Part shown: piece by piece, positions 33,325 to 42,310 of the stretch | Layout: each line of letters starts with the position of its first letter | Position numbering within the stretch: position 1 is the stretch's first letter | Position numbers and translations under genes: made by a program | Assembly: GCF_015666175.1 (NCBI RefSeq) | Contig: NZ_JADPIE010000001.1 | Span: 1 to 64,000, forward strand | Origin: Halonatronomonas betaini | GTDB taxonomy: Bacteria > Bacillota > Halanaerobiia > Halanaerobiales > Halarsenatibacteraceae | DNA: 64,000 nt | Reading direction: 5' to 3' | Notes under the pieces: generated by a model | Database searches by the model: none | What the model was told of the DNA's origin: nothing | The model's input: only the letters and a program-made list of their open reading frames with translations

Positions 33325-34560
33325 TTATTCACCAACAATAACCGGTAGTTCCTCTTCGCTCCACTCGAACCAACCGCCATCAAAGACAGTTATATTTTGC
33401 CAGCCTAAGGCTTTAGCATATAACCAGGTTTCTGCAGCTCTCCATCCTGTTCCACAGTAAAAAATGTTATAATTATCTGGATTTATGCCCTGGTCCAACC
33501 ATCTGGCTTCCATATAATTGAAATTGACCATGGTGTCATCTGGATTTCGGAAATCACTCATATCATAAGCGTCCTTTCCACCATAACCATAGATGGCTCC
33601 TTCAATTCTTCCGGCACTTGGAATATAGTCGTAGCCAGAAGTTTCTCCAATAAATTCTTCCCAGCTTCTAATATCAACAAAACTTGATTGAGAATCATCA
33701 TAAGCCTCCTGAGCTTCAGGTAGGTCTATAATATAATCTGGGTTAGCAGGCTCGGTATATCCAAAATCAACTTGATCTGGTTCCACTTCACCGCTGTCTA
33801 AATCGTATCCAGCATTCTCCCAGGCAGGAAGGTTACCATCTAAAATTCTTACATCTTCTACACCTGCATACATAAGAATAGAAGCCACTCTAGTTGCAGG
33901 GGTTATGTCATCTAAACTATATACAACAACTGTCATATCATAAGTAATGCCATGTTCACCTAGAGCATTAATGATTTCATCATCGCTTCTTCTGTTCCAT
34001 AAAGGTCCTTCTTCAATAGCATCGGTATTCATATGAACACTGGTAGGAATATGTCCTTCGATATGTGCAGAATCATCTCCCCAGGAAGCCTCTAAAACAT
34101 ATACCTCATCATTTTCTATCTTTTCATTTAACCAGTCAGGATGAACCAGAAGTTCATAATGGTCGAGTTTTTGTAGCTCATCCTGTTCCTCAAGGTCAAC
34201 AGAAATAGTTTCAGCCATATAACCTAAACTACTTAACTCTTCAGCCAGCCCGTCTGCCTCAGGCCCATAAACGAATAGCTCTTGATCTTCATTGATATTG
34301 AATCTTTCAAGTTCAGATATTATTTCAGTATCGCTTTCTAAATGATTGAGCCATCCCTTAGAAAATAATACTGCACCAGGTATGTGTCCTCCAGGTTCAC
34401 CATCAATTTCCCACCCGTTGTAAGAGTAAGGGCTCCGTGAATCAATTAAAACCATGTTTTCATCTTCAATAATCTCATCTAAAGTATTAGCAGCTGCGGT
34501 CCCAACAATCAAACTCGTGAATATAAGCATTAAAGTAAAAATAAAAAATGTCTTTTTCAT
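33325..34560 (-). CDS. exported protein with three rhodanese domains
   Basis: A 411-residue protein with a signal peptide (KKTFFIFTLMLIFTSLIVG, cleaved near AAA). Three rhodanese modules follow: about 25-125 (VLIDSRSPYSYNGWEIDGEP; active loop replaced by VYGPEADG), about 145-255 (AHIEGHIPTSVHMN; loop VYSLDDITPA) and about 275-410 (AGRIEGAIYGYG; loop YCGTGWRAAE). Only the third keeps the catalytic cysteine that carries a sulfane sulfur; the other two are probably structural. This plan resembles exported thiosulfate sulfurtransferases. It is the first gene of a five-gene operon with CGGC and membrane proteins. Confidence 0.87.
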   Translation of the reverse strand: MKKTFFIFTLMLIFTSLIVGTAAANTLDEIIEDENMVLIDSRSPYSYNGWEIDGEPGGHIPGAVLFSKGWLNHLESDTEIISELERFNINEDQELFVYGPEADGLAEELSSLGYMAETISVDLEEQDELQKLDHYELLVHPDWLNEKIENDEVYVLEASWGDDSAHIEGHIPTSVHMNTDAIEEGPLWNRRSDDEIINALGEHGITYDMTVVVYSLDDITPATRVASILMYAGVEDVRILDGNLPAWENAGYDLDSGEVEPDQVDFGYTEPANPDYIIDLPEAQEAYDDSQSSFVDIRSWEEFIGETSGYDYIPSAGRIEGAIYGYGGKDAYDMSDFRNPDDTMVNFNYMEARWLDQGINPDNYNIFYCGTGWRAAETWLYAKALGWQNITVFDGGWFEWSEEELPVIVGE

Positions 34561-34602
34561 TTGATTTTCCTCCTATTTTTGATTTGTAATCACGATTGTC
34601 CA

Positions 34603-34636
34603 AAAGTATTATATATAATACTTTGTAATATGTCAA
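34603..34636 (-). promoter_or_regulatory. consensus promoter overlaid by a 22-base palindrome
   Basis: On the minus strand TTGACA (34636-34631), 17 bases, TATAAT (34613-34608), a perfect promoter for the rhodanese operon. Bases 34603-34624 form a perfect 22-base palindrome with core GTATTATATATAATAC that covers the -10 and half the spacer, the classic position of a repressor operator. The right half of the promoter is therefore likely silent until an unknown repressor leaves. Confidence 0.85.
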
Positions 34637-34945
34637 ATAAGAATATCTTATATTATATCTTCATCTCCGGAGGTGATTTTTGAAACTTTAGATTATTAGC
34701 CAGAAACTATACTTTAATATAGCCCAGAATTAAATAAAAAGAGGTTGCAATAAAAATTTTAGTTTATTATACTGGTTTTAGTATTTTTATTTTAATAAAT
34801 TGAACATCCATTACAAGATAATAACACCTATGAAATTTATAGTTGGCAAATATTCTGGCATAAATTCTTTTATTTTCATTGATTCTTAAGTGGTTTAAGC
34901 TTAAATGCCATATTAAGAATAATTAATCTAACTGGAGTGATAAAT
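34637..34945. other. gene-free interval
   Basis: Very AT-rich spacer between the divergent rhodanese operon and the CDP-alcohol transferase gene. Apart from a near-palindrome TCATCTCCGGAGGTGA (about 34660-34676), whose GGAGGTGAT looks like an SD for a vanished gene, I see nothing. Confidence 0.4.
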
Positions 34946-35545
34946 ATGTTAGATACATATGCAAGAAAATATTTCGATTTCATAATTAATTCTGCTGCTA
35001 AATTTTTATCAGGTTTAGGTTTAAGTTCAAATCAAGTTACTATAATTGCTGGAACAATTGGCATTTTAACAGGACTGCTAGTCTATTTGGATATGTTTAT
35101 TGCTGCCATTATTTTATTATGGCTATCAGGCTTTTTAGATTCAGTAGATGGAGCCATTGCAAGATTGAATAATAAAGAGTCATTATGGGGGACCGTTTTA
35201 GATATAACCTTTGATAGAGTTGTAGAGATATCATTTATTATTGGATTGGCTTTTAGATTCCCTGAAGTTAGATTAAATTTACTATTCATGACAACCAGCA
35301 TAATCCTCTCAATGACTATATTTCTAACTGTCGGTGCTGTTTCTGAAAAATCCGGAGAAAAATCATTTCGTTATCAGGTAGGATTGATGGAAAGAACAGA
35401 GGGATTTATATTATTTACAGTATTTTTAGTATTACCAGATTTAATATATGGCCTGACTATATTATATGCAGTTTTAGTCTTATATACAGCTATCCAGCGT
35501 TTTCAAGAAGCCAGAAAACTATTAAAAAGTCCTGGATTAAACTAG
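34946..35545 (+). CDS. CDP-alcohol phosphatidyltransferase family protein
   Basis: A 199-residue membrane enzyme with the class signature D-G-x2-A-R-x8-G-x3-D-x3-D, seen as DGAIARLNNKESLWGTVLDITFDRV in part (DGAIAR, then G, D and D at the expected spacing). It transfers a phosphatidyl group from CDP-diacylglycerol to an alcohol in phospholipid synthesis. About six helices. The acceptor cannot be inferred. ATG 34946 is seven bases after GGAGTG, better than the in-frame GTG 34937. Confidence 0.88.
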   Translation: MLDTYARKYFDFIINSAAKFLSGLGLSSNQVTIIAGTIGILTGLLVYLDMFIAAIILLWLSGFLDSVDGAIARLNNKESLWGTVLDITFDRVVEISFIIGLAFRFPEVRLNLLFMTTSIILSMTIFLTVGAVSEKSGEKSFRYQVGLMERTEGFILFTVFLVLPDLIYGLTILYAVLVLYTAIQRFQEARKLLKSPGLN

Positions 35546-35685
35546 TTAATCCTGTCATATTAAGCCAGACAGATTCTAGCCATAACTTAAAAAGTATTAG
35601 CAATCTGCCTGTCTTTGTTGATAATTTATATAAGGCTTTTTCCACTAATTTTCATAATAAAATAGTATAGGCCCATATTCTACTA

Positions 35686-35748
35686 AATATACTTAAGCAT
35701 GACTTCTTAGGCAATAGCCTGCTTGAAAATAAAAAGCATATTAATTAA
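35686..35748 (+). pseudogene. C-terminal gene relic, copy 2
   Basis: A short frame without start reads ILKHDFLGNSLLENKKHIN. It is related to the relic at 30858-30917. The rest of 35546-35788 holds an imperfect hairpin (AGACAGATT with AATCTGCCTGTCT, about 35565-35620) that is probably the terminator of the CDP-alcohol transferase gene. Confidence 0.45.
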
Positions 35749-35788
35749 TCTATTAATATTGCATAAACTCAACTTTATAAATCAAAAA

Positions 35789-35817
35789 ACCCCCTATCAA
35801 ATTAATGATAGGGGGTC
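35789..35817. terminator. bidirectional terminator beside the cold-shock gene
   Basis: ACCCCCTATCA pairs perfectly with TGATAGGGGGT (35806-35816) and is preceded by a run of A, giving a T run on the minus strand for the cold-shock gene. Confidence 0.85.
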
Positions 35818-35854
35818 TCACGTTTTCGCTTTATATTAAAGCATTATATACTTA

Positions 35855-36058
35855 TTATATAGCAACAACGTTTTCAGCTTGTGGACCGCGGTCGCCTTCT
35901 GCTACTTCAAACTCAACGTCCTGGCCATCTTCAAGGCTTTTGAAACCATCAGCCTGAATTGCTGAGAAATGTACGAATACGTCGTCACCAGATTCTCTTT
36001 CAATAAAACCGAAACCTTTTTGATCATTAAACCATTTAACTGTACCTGTGTAAATCAT
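35855..36058 (-). CDS. cspA: cold-shock protein
   Basis: A 67-residue CSD protein, full length. RNA-binding motifs RNP1 (KGFGFIE) and RNP2 (VFVHFSAI) are intact. It binds single-stranded RNA and DNA as a chaperone. AGGAGG lies before the ATG, and a leader of about 60 bases separates it from the strong promoter at 36123-36151. Confidence 0.96.
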   Translation of the reverse strand: MIYTGTVKWFNDQKGFGFIERESGDDVFVHFSAIQADGFKSLEDGQDVEFEVAEGDRGPQAENVVAI

Positions 36059-36122
36059 TTAAATAAATTCCTCCTATTTCTACATTGGACGATGAAACTA
36101 GATTTTGTGTCCAACGCAAATA

Positions 36123-36151
36123 AGTATAGCACAGGTTGAGGATCCTGTCAA
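36123..36151 (-). promoter_or_regulatory. promoter of the cold-shock gene
   Basis: On the minus strand TTGACA (36151-36146), 17 bases, TATACT (36128-36123). Confidence 0.82.
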
Positions 36152-36200
36152 ATAACTTAATTTTAGAGTCTTAACCAGGTAACTCCTAAATAGATCTGCT

Positions 36201-37400
36201 TTACTTAATCTTCTTCTCCATCAAATCTAAAGCAGAATCCAAATCAGAAATAATATCCTCAACATTTTCAACACCAACAGAAAGCCTTACCTGGCCCTCA
36301 TTAATACCAACTGCAGCTCTCTCTTCTGGAGTCATATCAAAATGGCTCATTGAAGGTGAATGCTGGATTAAAGTATCAACATTTCCTAAACTTGTAGCAA
36401 TAGAAATCATATCTACGCTATTCATTAAAGCCTTACCGGCTTCAAAGCCGCCTTTAAGATCAAAACTAATCATCCCGCCAAAACCATTCATCTGCTTTTT
36501 AGCCAGTTCATGCTGTGGATGTTCTGGCAGCCCTGGATAATATACTTTTTCTACTGCAGGGTGATCATTTAAATATTCAGCAACTTTCATTCCATTTTCA
36601 CAATGCCTTTCCATTCTTAACTCAAGAGTTTTCATCCCCTGCATAACTACCCAGGCATCAAATGGAGATATAACTGCACCTAAAGTCTGCAGATGAGGCA
36701 TTCTTACCTTTCTAATAAACTCTTTAGAACCAACAACTACACCAGCAACAACGTTCCCGTGTCCACTCAAGTATTTAGTGGCACTGTGAATTACCACATC
36801 TGCCCCTAAATCTAATGGATTCTGAATATATGGAGAAGCAAATGTGCTATCAACTAAAACCTTTGCCCCATGTTCATGGGCAATTTCAGAAACTCGCTTA
36901 ATATCAGTAATTTTTAAAGTCGGATTACACGGTGTTTCTAAGTACACTATTTTAGTATTTGGCTGGATTGCAGCTTTAACTGCATCATGATCAGTCGTAT
37001 CTACTAAAGTAAATTCTACACCATAATCTGAAAGAATTTCTTCAATTAACGTTAAAGTACAACCATAAAGAACATCACTGGCAACAATATGATCTCCACC
37101 TTTAACCAGAGTCATAATGGCAGTTGAAATAGCTCCTAATCCAGAGCCTAAAGAAATACCTGCCTCACCATTTTCTAATAAAGCCACTTTTTTACTTAAT
37201 TCAGCTTCAGATGGACTCCGAAACCTTGTATAAGTATATCCAGACTCCTGATCCTTATTAAACCTGATTGCATCATCCACATTATCAAATACATAAGTAG
37301 ATGTCTGATAAATTGGACTATTGTGGGCTCCGGTTTTTAAATCAAAATCCTGCCCTAGATGGACTGCTTTAGAACCGAACCCTACTTTTTTCATATTCAT
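36201..37400 (-). CDS. methionine gamma-lyase / trans-sulfuration PLP enzyme
   Basis: A 399-residue Cys/Met metabolism PLP-dependent enzyme. PLP lysine is in SATKYLSGHGN, with YTRFRSPSEAEL and LETPCNPTL as further family motifs. The loop SDVLYGCTLTL carries a cysteine after YG, the position that distinguishes methionine gamma-lyases (C116 of the Pseudomonas enzyme) from most cystathionine synthases. It would split methionine to methanethiol, ammonia and 2-oxobutyrate. A relic of its last codons is at 40291-40350. AGGAGG is ten bases before the ATG. Confidence 0.85.
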   Translation of the reverse strand: MNMKKVGFGSKAVHLGQDFDLKTGAHNSPIYQTSTYVFDNVDDAIRFNKDQESGYTYTRFRSPSEAELSKKVALLENGEAGISLGSGLGAISTAIMTLVKGGDHIVASDVLYGCTLTLIEEILSDYGVEFTLVDTTDHDAVKAAIQPNTKIVYLETPCNPTLKITDIKRVSEIAHEHGAKVLVDSTFASPYIQNPLDLGADVVIHSATKYLSGHGNVVAGVVVGSKEFIRKVRMPHLQTLGAVISPFDAWVVMQGMKTLELRMERHCENGMKVAEYLNDHPAVEKVYYPGLPEHPQHELAKKQMNGFGGMISFDLKGGFEAGKALMNSVDMISIATSLGNVDTLIQHSPSMSHFDMTPEERAAVGINEGQVRLSVGVENVEDIISDLDSALDLMEKKIK

Positions 37401-37660
37401 TATAATATATCCTCCTTTAAACTGCTTATATTCAATAAAACTAAATTAATTGATATAAATTATGTGATAAATTTAAATAACCATTAACATATACTCTTAT
37501 ATATATCTTTGAGAAATCCTTCTTTTTTACAAAGAACTTAAGGCCTAAAAATATAATTCTAACTGCTCTATCGAAGCAGAAGGGTCTAAATTTATTGCGT
37601 GAGGAGTTTTTCTAACAGGAATAAAATATACAATTTCAAACCTTGCACCAAAAAATACCA

Positions 37661-37688
37661 TTGAAATATTTTAGCGATGTGATAAGAT
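37661..37688 (+). promoter_or_regulatory. probable promoter of the amidotransferase gene
   Basis: TTGAAA (37661-37666), 16 bases, TAAGAT (37683-37688). The rest of 37401-37660 holds no gene that I can see; GTGAGGAG at about 37600 is an SD-like string without a frame behind it. Confidence 0.45.
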
Positions 37689-37740
37689 AAAATACATATA
37701 TTAATTTTTTACTCTAACTAATCAAAGGATGATTATTGTA

Positions 37741-38496
37741 ATGATACCTACAATTCTAGTAACTTCGTACTATGTTTTCAATCAAGAACTCGATGAAGAT
37801 AAAAGAGTCAGAGGATTTCCAACCCAGGACATGGTCATGTGCACAGTTGATTATTTAAATGGAATAAAAGCAGGAGGTGGCATGCCATTTATAATCTCTC
37901 CAATTAATGATGAAGAATATATAGCTTCAGCATTAGAGAGGTGCGATGGAGTGCTTTTAACCGGTGGTGGAGATATAGATCCAGAATTATATCAAGAGAA
38001 TAAATTAGATACCTGCATGCTAGTTAATAATTTTAGAGATGAATTTGAATTAAAAGTCTTAGATATGGCACTTAAAAGTAACAAGCCAATCCTTGGAATC
38101 TGCAGAGGTTTGCAGTTAATCAATGTATATTATGGTGGCAGCATCTATCAGAATATAGATTTATTAAAGCTACCAGTTGAACATTTTAATTTAAATAAAG
38201 GAAAAGATTATAAAGCTCATCAGGTAGAAGTTTATCAGGATTCACATCTCTATCAAGCTTTACAAAAAGAAAAAATCAAAACAAATAGTTTACACCACCA
38301 GGCAATAAATCAATTAGGCGATGGAGTCTCAGTAATAGCAAAGTCAGAGGATGGTCTAATAGAAGGTATTGAAGTTAAAGATAAAGAAATGACATTTGCT
38401 GTTCAGTGGCATCCAGAGATGATGTTTAAAAAATCAAATGAACAAAAACAAATATTCACTTATTTTATTGATTATATTAAAAAGCTTTCAAATTGA
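37741..38496 (+). CDS. gamma-glutamyl-GABA hydrolase-like class I glutamine amidotransferase (peptidase C26)
   Basis: A 251-residue enzyme of the PuuD/C26 family. The nucleophile is the cysteine in LGICRGLQLINVYYGGS; the His-Glu pair is in FAVQWHPEM; the oxyanion region is LLTGGGDIDP. It hydrolyses a gamma-glutamyl amide bond. ATG 37741 is preferred over ATG 37729, which directly abuts AAAGG. It may share a transcript with the peptide-binding protein gene 155 bases downstream, which would fit degradation of imported gamma-glutamyl compounds; that is inference. Confidence 0.85.
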   Translation: MIPTILVTSYYVFNQELDEDKRVRGFPTQDMVMCTVDYLNGIKAGGGMPFIISPINDEEYIASALERCDGVLLTGGGDIDPELYQENKLDTCMLVNNFRDEFELKVLDMALKSNKPILGICRGLQLINVYYGGSIYQNIDLLKLPVEHFNLNKGKDYKAHQVEVYQDSHLYQALQKEKIKTNSLHHQAINQLGDGVSVIAKSEDGLIEGIEVKDKEMTFAVQWHPEMMFKKSNEQKQIFTYFIDYIKKLSN

Positions 38497-38651
38497 ATAT
38501 TTTAAAATAAACTGCAATTTGAATGGAAAATAATATCATGGAGGTGATTTAAAAACATTAGTTTTATCTTTTAAGATCAGACTAAACCCAGTAATGATGG
38601 AACCAGAAAATAAAACTTTAAATTATCAAACAAAAGTGAGGAGCGAGTAAT

Positions 38652-40205
38652 ATGAGTAGTAAAACAACAAAAACAGTTAAAGTAGCAAGTATCCTTTTAA
38701 TGGTGTTTCTTTTAACCTTGTCAGCCGTTTCAGAAGAGGCCTTAGCAGATGATACAGTTATTATAGGTCAGAGTGCTGAAGCCTCAGGGCTTCACATTTT
38801 AGTCGAGATAGATAGTGTAGCCTTTGAAAGACTAAATCTTATTAATGAGCCATTGATTAGGTTCAATGCTGATTTAGAACTTCAGCCCCACCTGGCCAGC
38901 AATTGGGAACTAGTAGATGCCACTAGAATTGATATTGAATTACGAGAAGGTGTTAAATGGCATCATGGTAGAGAGCTAGTAGCAGAAGATGTAAAATATA
39001 CTTTTGACTGGATATTAGATGAAGATAACCCTGCTGCCAATAGAAATATGTTTGACAACATTGAAGAAGTTGAAGTTATTGATGATTACAATTTAGTCTT
39101 CCACCTTTCCGAACCATTTGCCTTTATGATTAATAATATTGCTAGAGCCGGTATTGTTCCTTATGATTATCATGAAGAAGTCGGTTATGAAGAATTCGGT
39201 CAGGAACCAATCGGAACTGGCCCATACGTACATGAAGAATGGAGAGCAGACGAACATCACTCCATGACAGCTTTTACAGATTACTGGCAGGGAGAACCTA
39301 ATTTCTCAAGGCTAAAGTTTGTGCCTATCCCAGAAGATTCATCCCGTCTCTTAGCCTTTGAAGCAGGAGAAATTGACATGTTCCAGGGCGGTATAGTGCC
39401 AATGGATCTAAAAAGGTTGGAAGAGTCAGATGATGTAAACGTCTATAGAACCCCAGGTACCGGCTATGTACATTTAGCAATGAATACTACAACAGAAAGA
39501 AACCCTGAACTATTACAGGACAGATATTTCCGGAGAGCCTTTACCCATTTAATTGATAGAGAAGCAATCGTTGAGCAGGTAATGGAAGGAATAGGAGCTC
39601 CAGGCAAAAGCAATCTAACTCCTCAGATGCCTCACTTTAATGATGAGATAGATTACCCCGCATATGATCCAGAAACTGCCCAGGAGTATCTCGATAAATC
39701 AGTTCTAGAACCTGGTGACAGTCTTGAATTATATGTAGATCAAGATTCAGTAAACCTATCAATAGCTGAAATACTGGCCTATGAACTTGAACAATTTGAT
39801 ATTGAACTTGAAATAATATCTGAAGAGTGGGGAGCTTTAGTAGATAGAATTACCCAGTCCAACGATTATGATCTTTACTTTGGTAGCTGGACCGGTCAGA
39901 CAGATCCGGATAGAGCCTCATATCGTCAGTTCCACAGTCAGGGTAATGCAAACCATACCAGTTTCAGTAATGAACGCCTGGATGAATTACTTGAAAGAGG
40001 AAGAACAGTTGATCCAACAAGCGATGAATCAATTGAAATCTATAAAGAAGTACAGGAAATCTTAATTGATCAGGTACCAACCAACTTCCTTTATTATTAT
40101 GAAGAAATAGCAATAGTTCAGCCAGAGTTTGAAGGTTTTCAAGCCTATCCTTACAGCTCAATAACCTGGTTACAACTTATAGATTCAGTTGAAAGAGTCG
40201 AATAA
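38652..40205 (+). CDS. peptide-type ABC transporter substrate-binding protein (SBP_bac_5), orphan
   Basis: A 517-residue exported acidic binding protein of the same family as 16706-18235. The signal peptide runs to about residue 32 (ASILLMVFLLTLSAVSEEALA, in part) without lipobox cysteine. Landmarks are HLASNWELVDATRIDIELREG (in part), WHHGRELVAEDVKYTFDW, GTGPYVHEEW and FRRAFTHLIDREAI. No permease or ATPase genes accompany it, so it must work with components encoded elsewhere. GTGAGGAG precedes the ATG. Confidence 0.88.
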   Translation: MSSKTTKTVKVASILLMVFLLTLSAVSEEALADDTVIIGQSAEASGLHILVEIDSVAFERLNLINEPLIRFNADLELQPHLASNWELVDATRIDIELREGVKWHHGRELVAEDVKYTFDWILDEDNPAANRNMFDNIEEVEVIDDYNLVFHLSEPFAFMINNIARAGIVPYDYHEEVGYEEFGQEPIGTGPYVHEEWRADEHHSMTAFTDYWQGEPNFSRLKFVPIPEDSSRLLAFEAGEIDMFQGGIVPMDLKRLEESDDVNVYRTPGTGYVHLAMNTTTERNPELLQDRYFRRAFTHLIDREAIVEQVMEGIGAPGKSNLTPQMPHFNDEIDYPAYDPETAQEYLDKSVLEPGDSLELYVDQDSVNLSIAEILAYELEQFDIELEIISEEWGALVDRITQSNDYDLYFGSWTGQTDPDRASYRQFHSQGNANHTSFSNERLDELLERGRTVDPTSDESIEIYKEVQEILIDQVPTNFLYYYEEIAIVQPEFEGFQAYPYSSITWLQLIDSVERVE

Positions 40206-40234
40206 ACAACAAAAATTAAATACCTAATAAATCA

Positions 40235-40264
40235 ATCCCACAGTTAGCAGCTGTGGGGTTTTTA
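40235..40264 (+). terminator. terminator of the orphan binding-protein gene
   Basis: CCCACAG, loop TTAGCAG, CTGTGGG, then GTTTTTA. Confidence 0.87.
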
Positions 40265-40290
40265 TTTTACTGGCTTTATTAAATAAAATA

Positions 40291-40350
40291 TCTGTTTAAT
40301 TTTCTTTTCTATCAAATTAAAACAGAATCCAAATCAGAAATAATATCCTC
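40291..40350 (-). pseudogene. 3' relic of a methionine gamma-lyase gene
   Basis: On the minus strand the frame reads EDIISDLDSVLI and stops, matching the last residues of the 36201-37400 enzyme (EDIISDLDSALDLMEKK). About 30 bases are identical (CAGAATCCAAATCAGAAATA and flanks). The relic has the same orientation as the intact gene, and the pair brackets the amidotransferase and binding-protein genes. Confidence 0.78.
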
Positions 40351-40500
40351 TCAAACCGCCTTTACAGCTATTAATAAATAGTGATATAATTAACTTAATA
40401 TTCTTCCCTTCCTGAATACAATTGTACTTTGACACAACTACTTAATAATTTGGGTAGTTTTTTAATACTAACATTAAATAACAGAGAGGAGATTATTATA

Positions 40501-41589
40501 GTGAATAGAAAAGAAACATTTTTAAATCTAAAAAAGATATCTAATCTAGCTTTAGTAATTTTGCTGCTAGTAACAATAATGGAGATAGTTATTAATTTAC
40601 CTCAGGATTTAGTGAATATAACTAGATTAATAACTGTGACAGCATTTGTTTTTATAACATTATCTCTTCCCTGGGTTATAAATGCTAAAATTATATTTAA
40701 ATCTTTAAGTGTAATCGGAATTAGTTTATATGTTTTTGATTTAGTATTTTTAGACTTTAGTTTGCTAGCAGGGTCAGCAATTATACTTGGCGGTATAACC
40801 TTATTTATAAGTGATTCCTGGAATAATACTAAAAAAGAAGAGGAGGAAAATGAAACTCTTCCACTAAAATATTATCTTTCAACAATCTTAATATATTTAA
40901 ATCCATTTCAATTATTGCAAATGATCTGGCATACAATACAGAACACACGCTTATCTGAACCAGAAAGTTTTCAACAACAGGGAGAATATACTTTGCCATT
41001 TGAAGAGGAATGGATAGTTATTAATGGTGGAGTTGAGCAAAAAGATTCTCATTCATGGGAGGTTATTAATCAACGTTACGCCTATGATTTTGTAGTGGTT
41101 GATTCAAAAAATAGAAGTTATAAAAATAATGGAGATAATCTAGAAGATTATTATTGTTATGGTAAGAATGTTTTATCTCCTGCAGATGGAGAAGTTATAA
41201 AAGTTAAAGATGGCATTAGAGATTATCCGAATCCAGGTAATATGATGCTAGATTTTTTGGCTAAAGACTTTAGAGGTAATTTTGTAATGATAAAGCATAA
41301 CGATCAAGAGTATTCCTTTATGGCCCATTTTATACCTGGTAGTTTTAAAGTAAAAGAAGGAGATATTGTTAAGAGAGGGCAGATAATTGGAAAATGTGGG
41401 AATTCAGGACATTCAACTGAGCCACATCTACATTTTCATTTTCAAGACCACCCTAACTTTTATTTAGGCCGGGGCATTCCCATTAAATTTAAAGATTTAA
41501 AAATTGATGGTGAGGCTAAATCAGAGTCATACATAAAAAAAGAAGAAAGAGTTGCCCCTTTAGAGGAGTTTAAAGTTAAATCCATATAA
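40501..41589 (+). CDS. membrane-anchored M23 metallopeptidase
   Basis: A 362-residue protein. Four to five hydrophobic helices occupy about 15-125 (NLALVILLLVTIMEIVI, FVFITLSLPWVIN, and others). The C-terminal half (about 215-340) is a peptidase M23/LytM domain: zinc ligands fit HSWEV/RYAYDF, H in VMIKHND, and HLHFHF; GNSGHSTEPHLHFHF is the family hallmark. It should cut peptide cross-links or act as a regulator of cell-wall enzymes. GTG 40501 behind GAGAGGAG is preferred over TTG 40429, which has no site. Confidence 0.82.
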   Translation: MNRKETFLNLKKISNLALVILLLVTIMEIVINLPQDLVNITRLITVTAFVFITLSLPWVINAKIIFKSLSVIGISLYVFDLVFLDFSLLAGSAIILGGITLFISDSWNNTKKEEEENETLPLKYYLSTILIYLNPFQLLQMIWHTIQNTRLSEPESFQQQGEYTLPFEEEWIVINGGVEQKDSHSWEVINQRYAYDFVVVDSKNRSYKNNGDNLEDYYCYGKNVLSPADGEVIKVKDGIRDYPNPGNMMLDFLAKDFRGNFVMIKHNDQEYSFMAHFIPGSFKVKEGDIVKRGQIIGKCGNSGHSTEPHLHFHFQDHPNFYLGRGIPIKFKDLKIDGEAKSESYIKKEERVAPLEEFKVKSI

Positions 41590-41636
41590 TAGCTTTTAGA
41601 ACTATTTGTTATCAGCTAATTTTATACTATCAAACT

Positions 41637-41668
41637 AAAGTGCTGGGTCTAACTCCTAGCACTTTTAA
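41637..41668 (+). terminator. terminator of the M23 peptidase gene
   Basis: AAAGTGCT (41637-41644) pairs with AGCACTTT (41658-41665). Confidence 0.8.
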
Positions 41669-41688
41669 ATAAACCCTTGCACTTACTT

Positions 41689-41708
41689 ATCTATCTATCT
41701 ATCTATCC
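41689..41708. repeat. ATCT tetranucleotide repeat
   Basis: Four ATCT units and one ATCC in the gene-free interval. A short simple repeat of no evident role. Confidence 0.6.
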
Positions 41709-41776
41709 TTTTCCTTAGCATATTCTCGTGAGTTTCTTGTCCTGCCTTCTTCATACTCCTTAAATTAAGAGACCGC

Positions 41777-41878
41777 AATAAGGCTGAGCTTAAAAGAGAA
41801 GTAGAGAAACCAGAGGGATTAAGTTTGAGCAGTAATCAGGCTGGGGATCTGGAGGTTGAGTTTCAGAGGAATCTTTAA
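41777..41878 (+). pseudogene. 3' relic of the last phage-module gene
   Basis: A frame without start reads AELKREVEKPEGLSLSSNQ and continues AGDLEVEFQRNL before its stop. It matches, at roughly four bases in five, the final 33 codons of the gene at 51597-51980 at the other side of the phage-like module. It is oriented the same way, so the module is bracketed by direct repeats. Confidence 0.8.
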
Positions 41879-41888
41879 AATACAAAGC

Positions 41889-41936
41889 TCCTCTGAAGAA
41901 GGTTATAATCTAACCTATTTTTCAGAGGTTTTTTTA
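41889..41936. terminator. bidirectional terminator at the left end of the phage module
   Basis: CCTCTGAA pairs with TTCAGAGG around a 25-base loop that contains a second hairpin (AGGTTA/TAACCT). It has T runs on both strands and ends the ImmA gene on the minus strand. Confidence 0.72.
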
Positions 41937-42293
41937 AGTTATATGACTATTATGCTTTTTTAATATTTCTTCTGCCAGGGTATTAGCTTCAGAATCTAAT
42001 AAATTTGTAATATATTTAGATTTAATTTCAATATTATGATTATAACAATTAGGATGCAGTAAATAGTGACTCAATTCATGAGCAATTAATCTATCTGTTT
42101 CTTCATCATCAGGGTTATTTGATAAAAGTATATATAGCTGGTTATTAGCATTATTATAATAGAGAATGCTAATATTTTCACCATCAAGGAAATTAAAATT
42201 TATTTTGATATCCATTAATTCACATAATTTCCTTGGGCACATAGTTTTATATTTATTAAATAAATATACTATAATAAAATTATAATTTATCAT
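41934..42293 (-). CDS. ImmA/IrrE family metallopeptidase
   Basis: A 119-residue zinc peptidase with the HExxH motif HELSH in LIAHELSHYLLHP and a downstream EANTLAEEIL that provides the third ligand. In ICEBs1 and phages, ImmA cleaves the XRE-type repressor after DNA damage, inducing the element. It lies directly downstream of the XRE repressor on the same strand, the usual immR-immA arrangement. It is short for the family, with little before the catalytic domain. Confidence 0.82.
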   Translation of the reverse strand: MINYNFIIVYLFNKYKTMCPRKLCELMDIKINFNFLDGENISILYYNNANNQLYILLSNNPDDEETDRLIAHELSHYLLHPNCYNHNIEIKSKYITNLLDSEANTLAEEILKKHNSHIT

Positions 42294-42310
42294 ATAATAT
42301 TTATTCCTCT

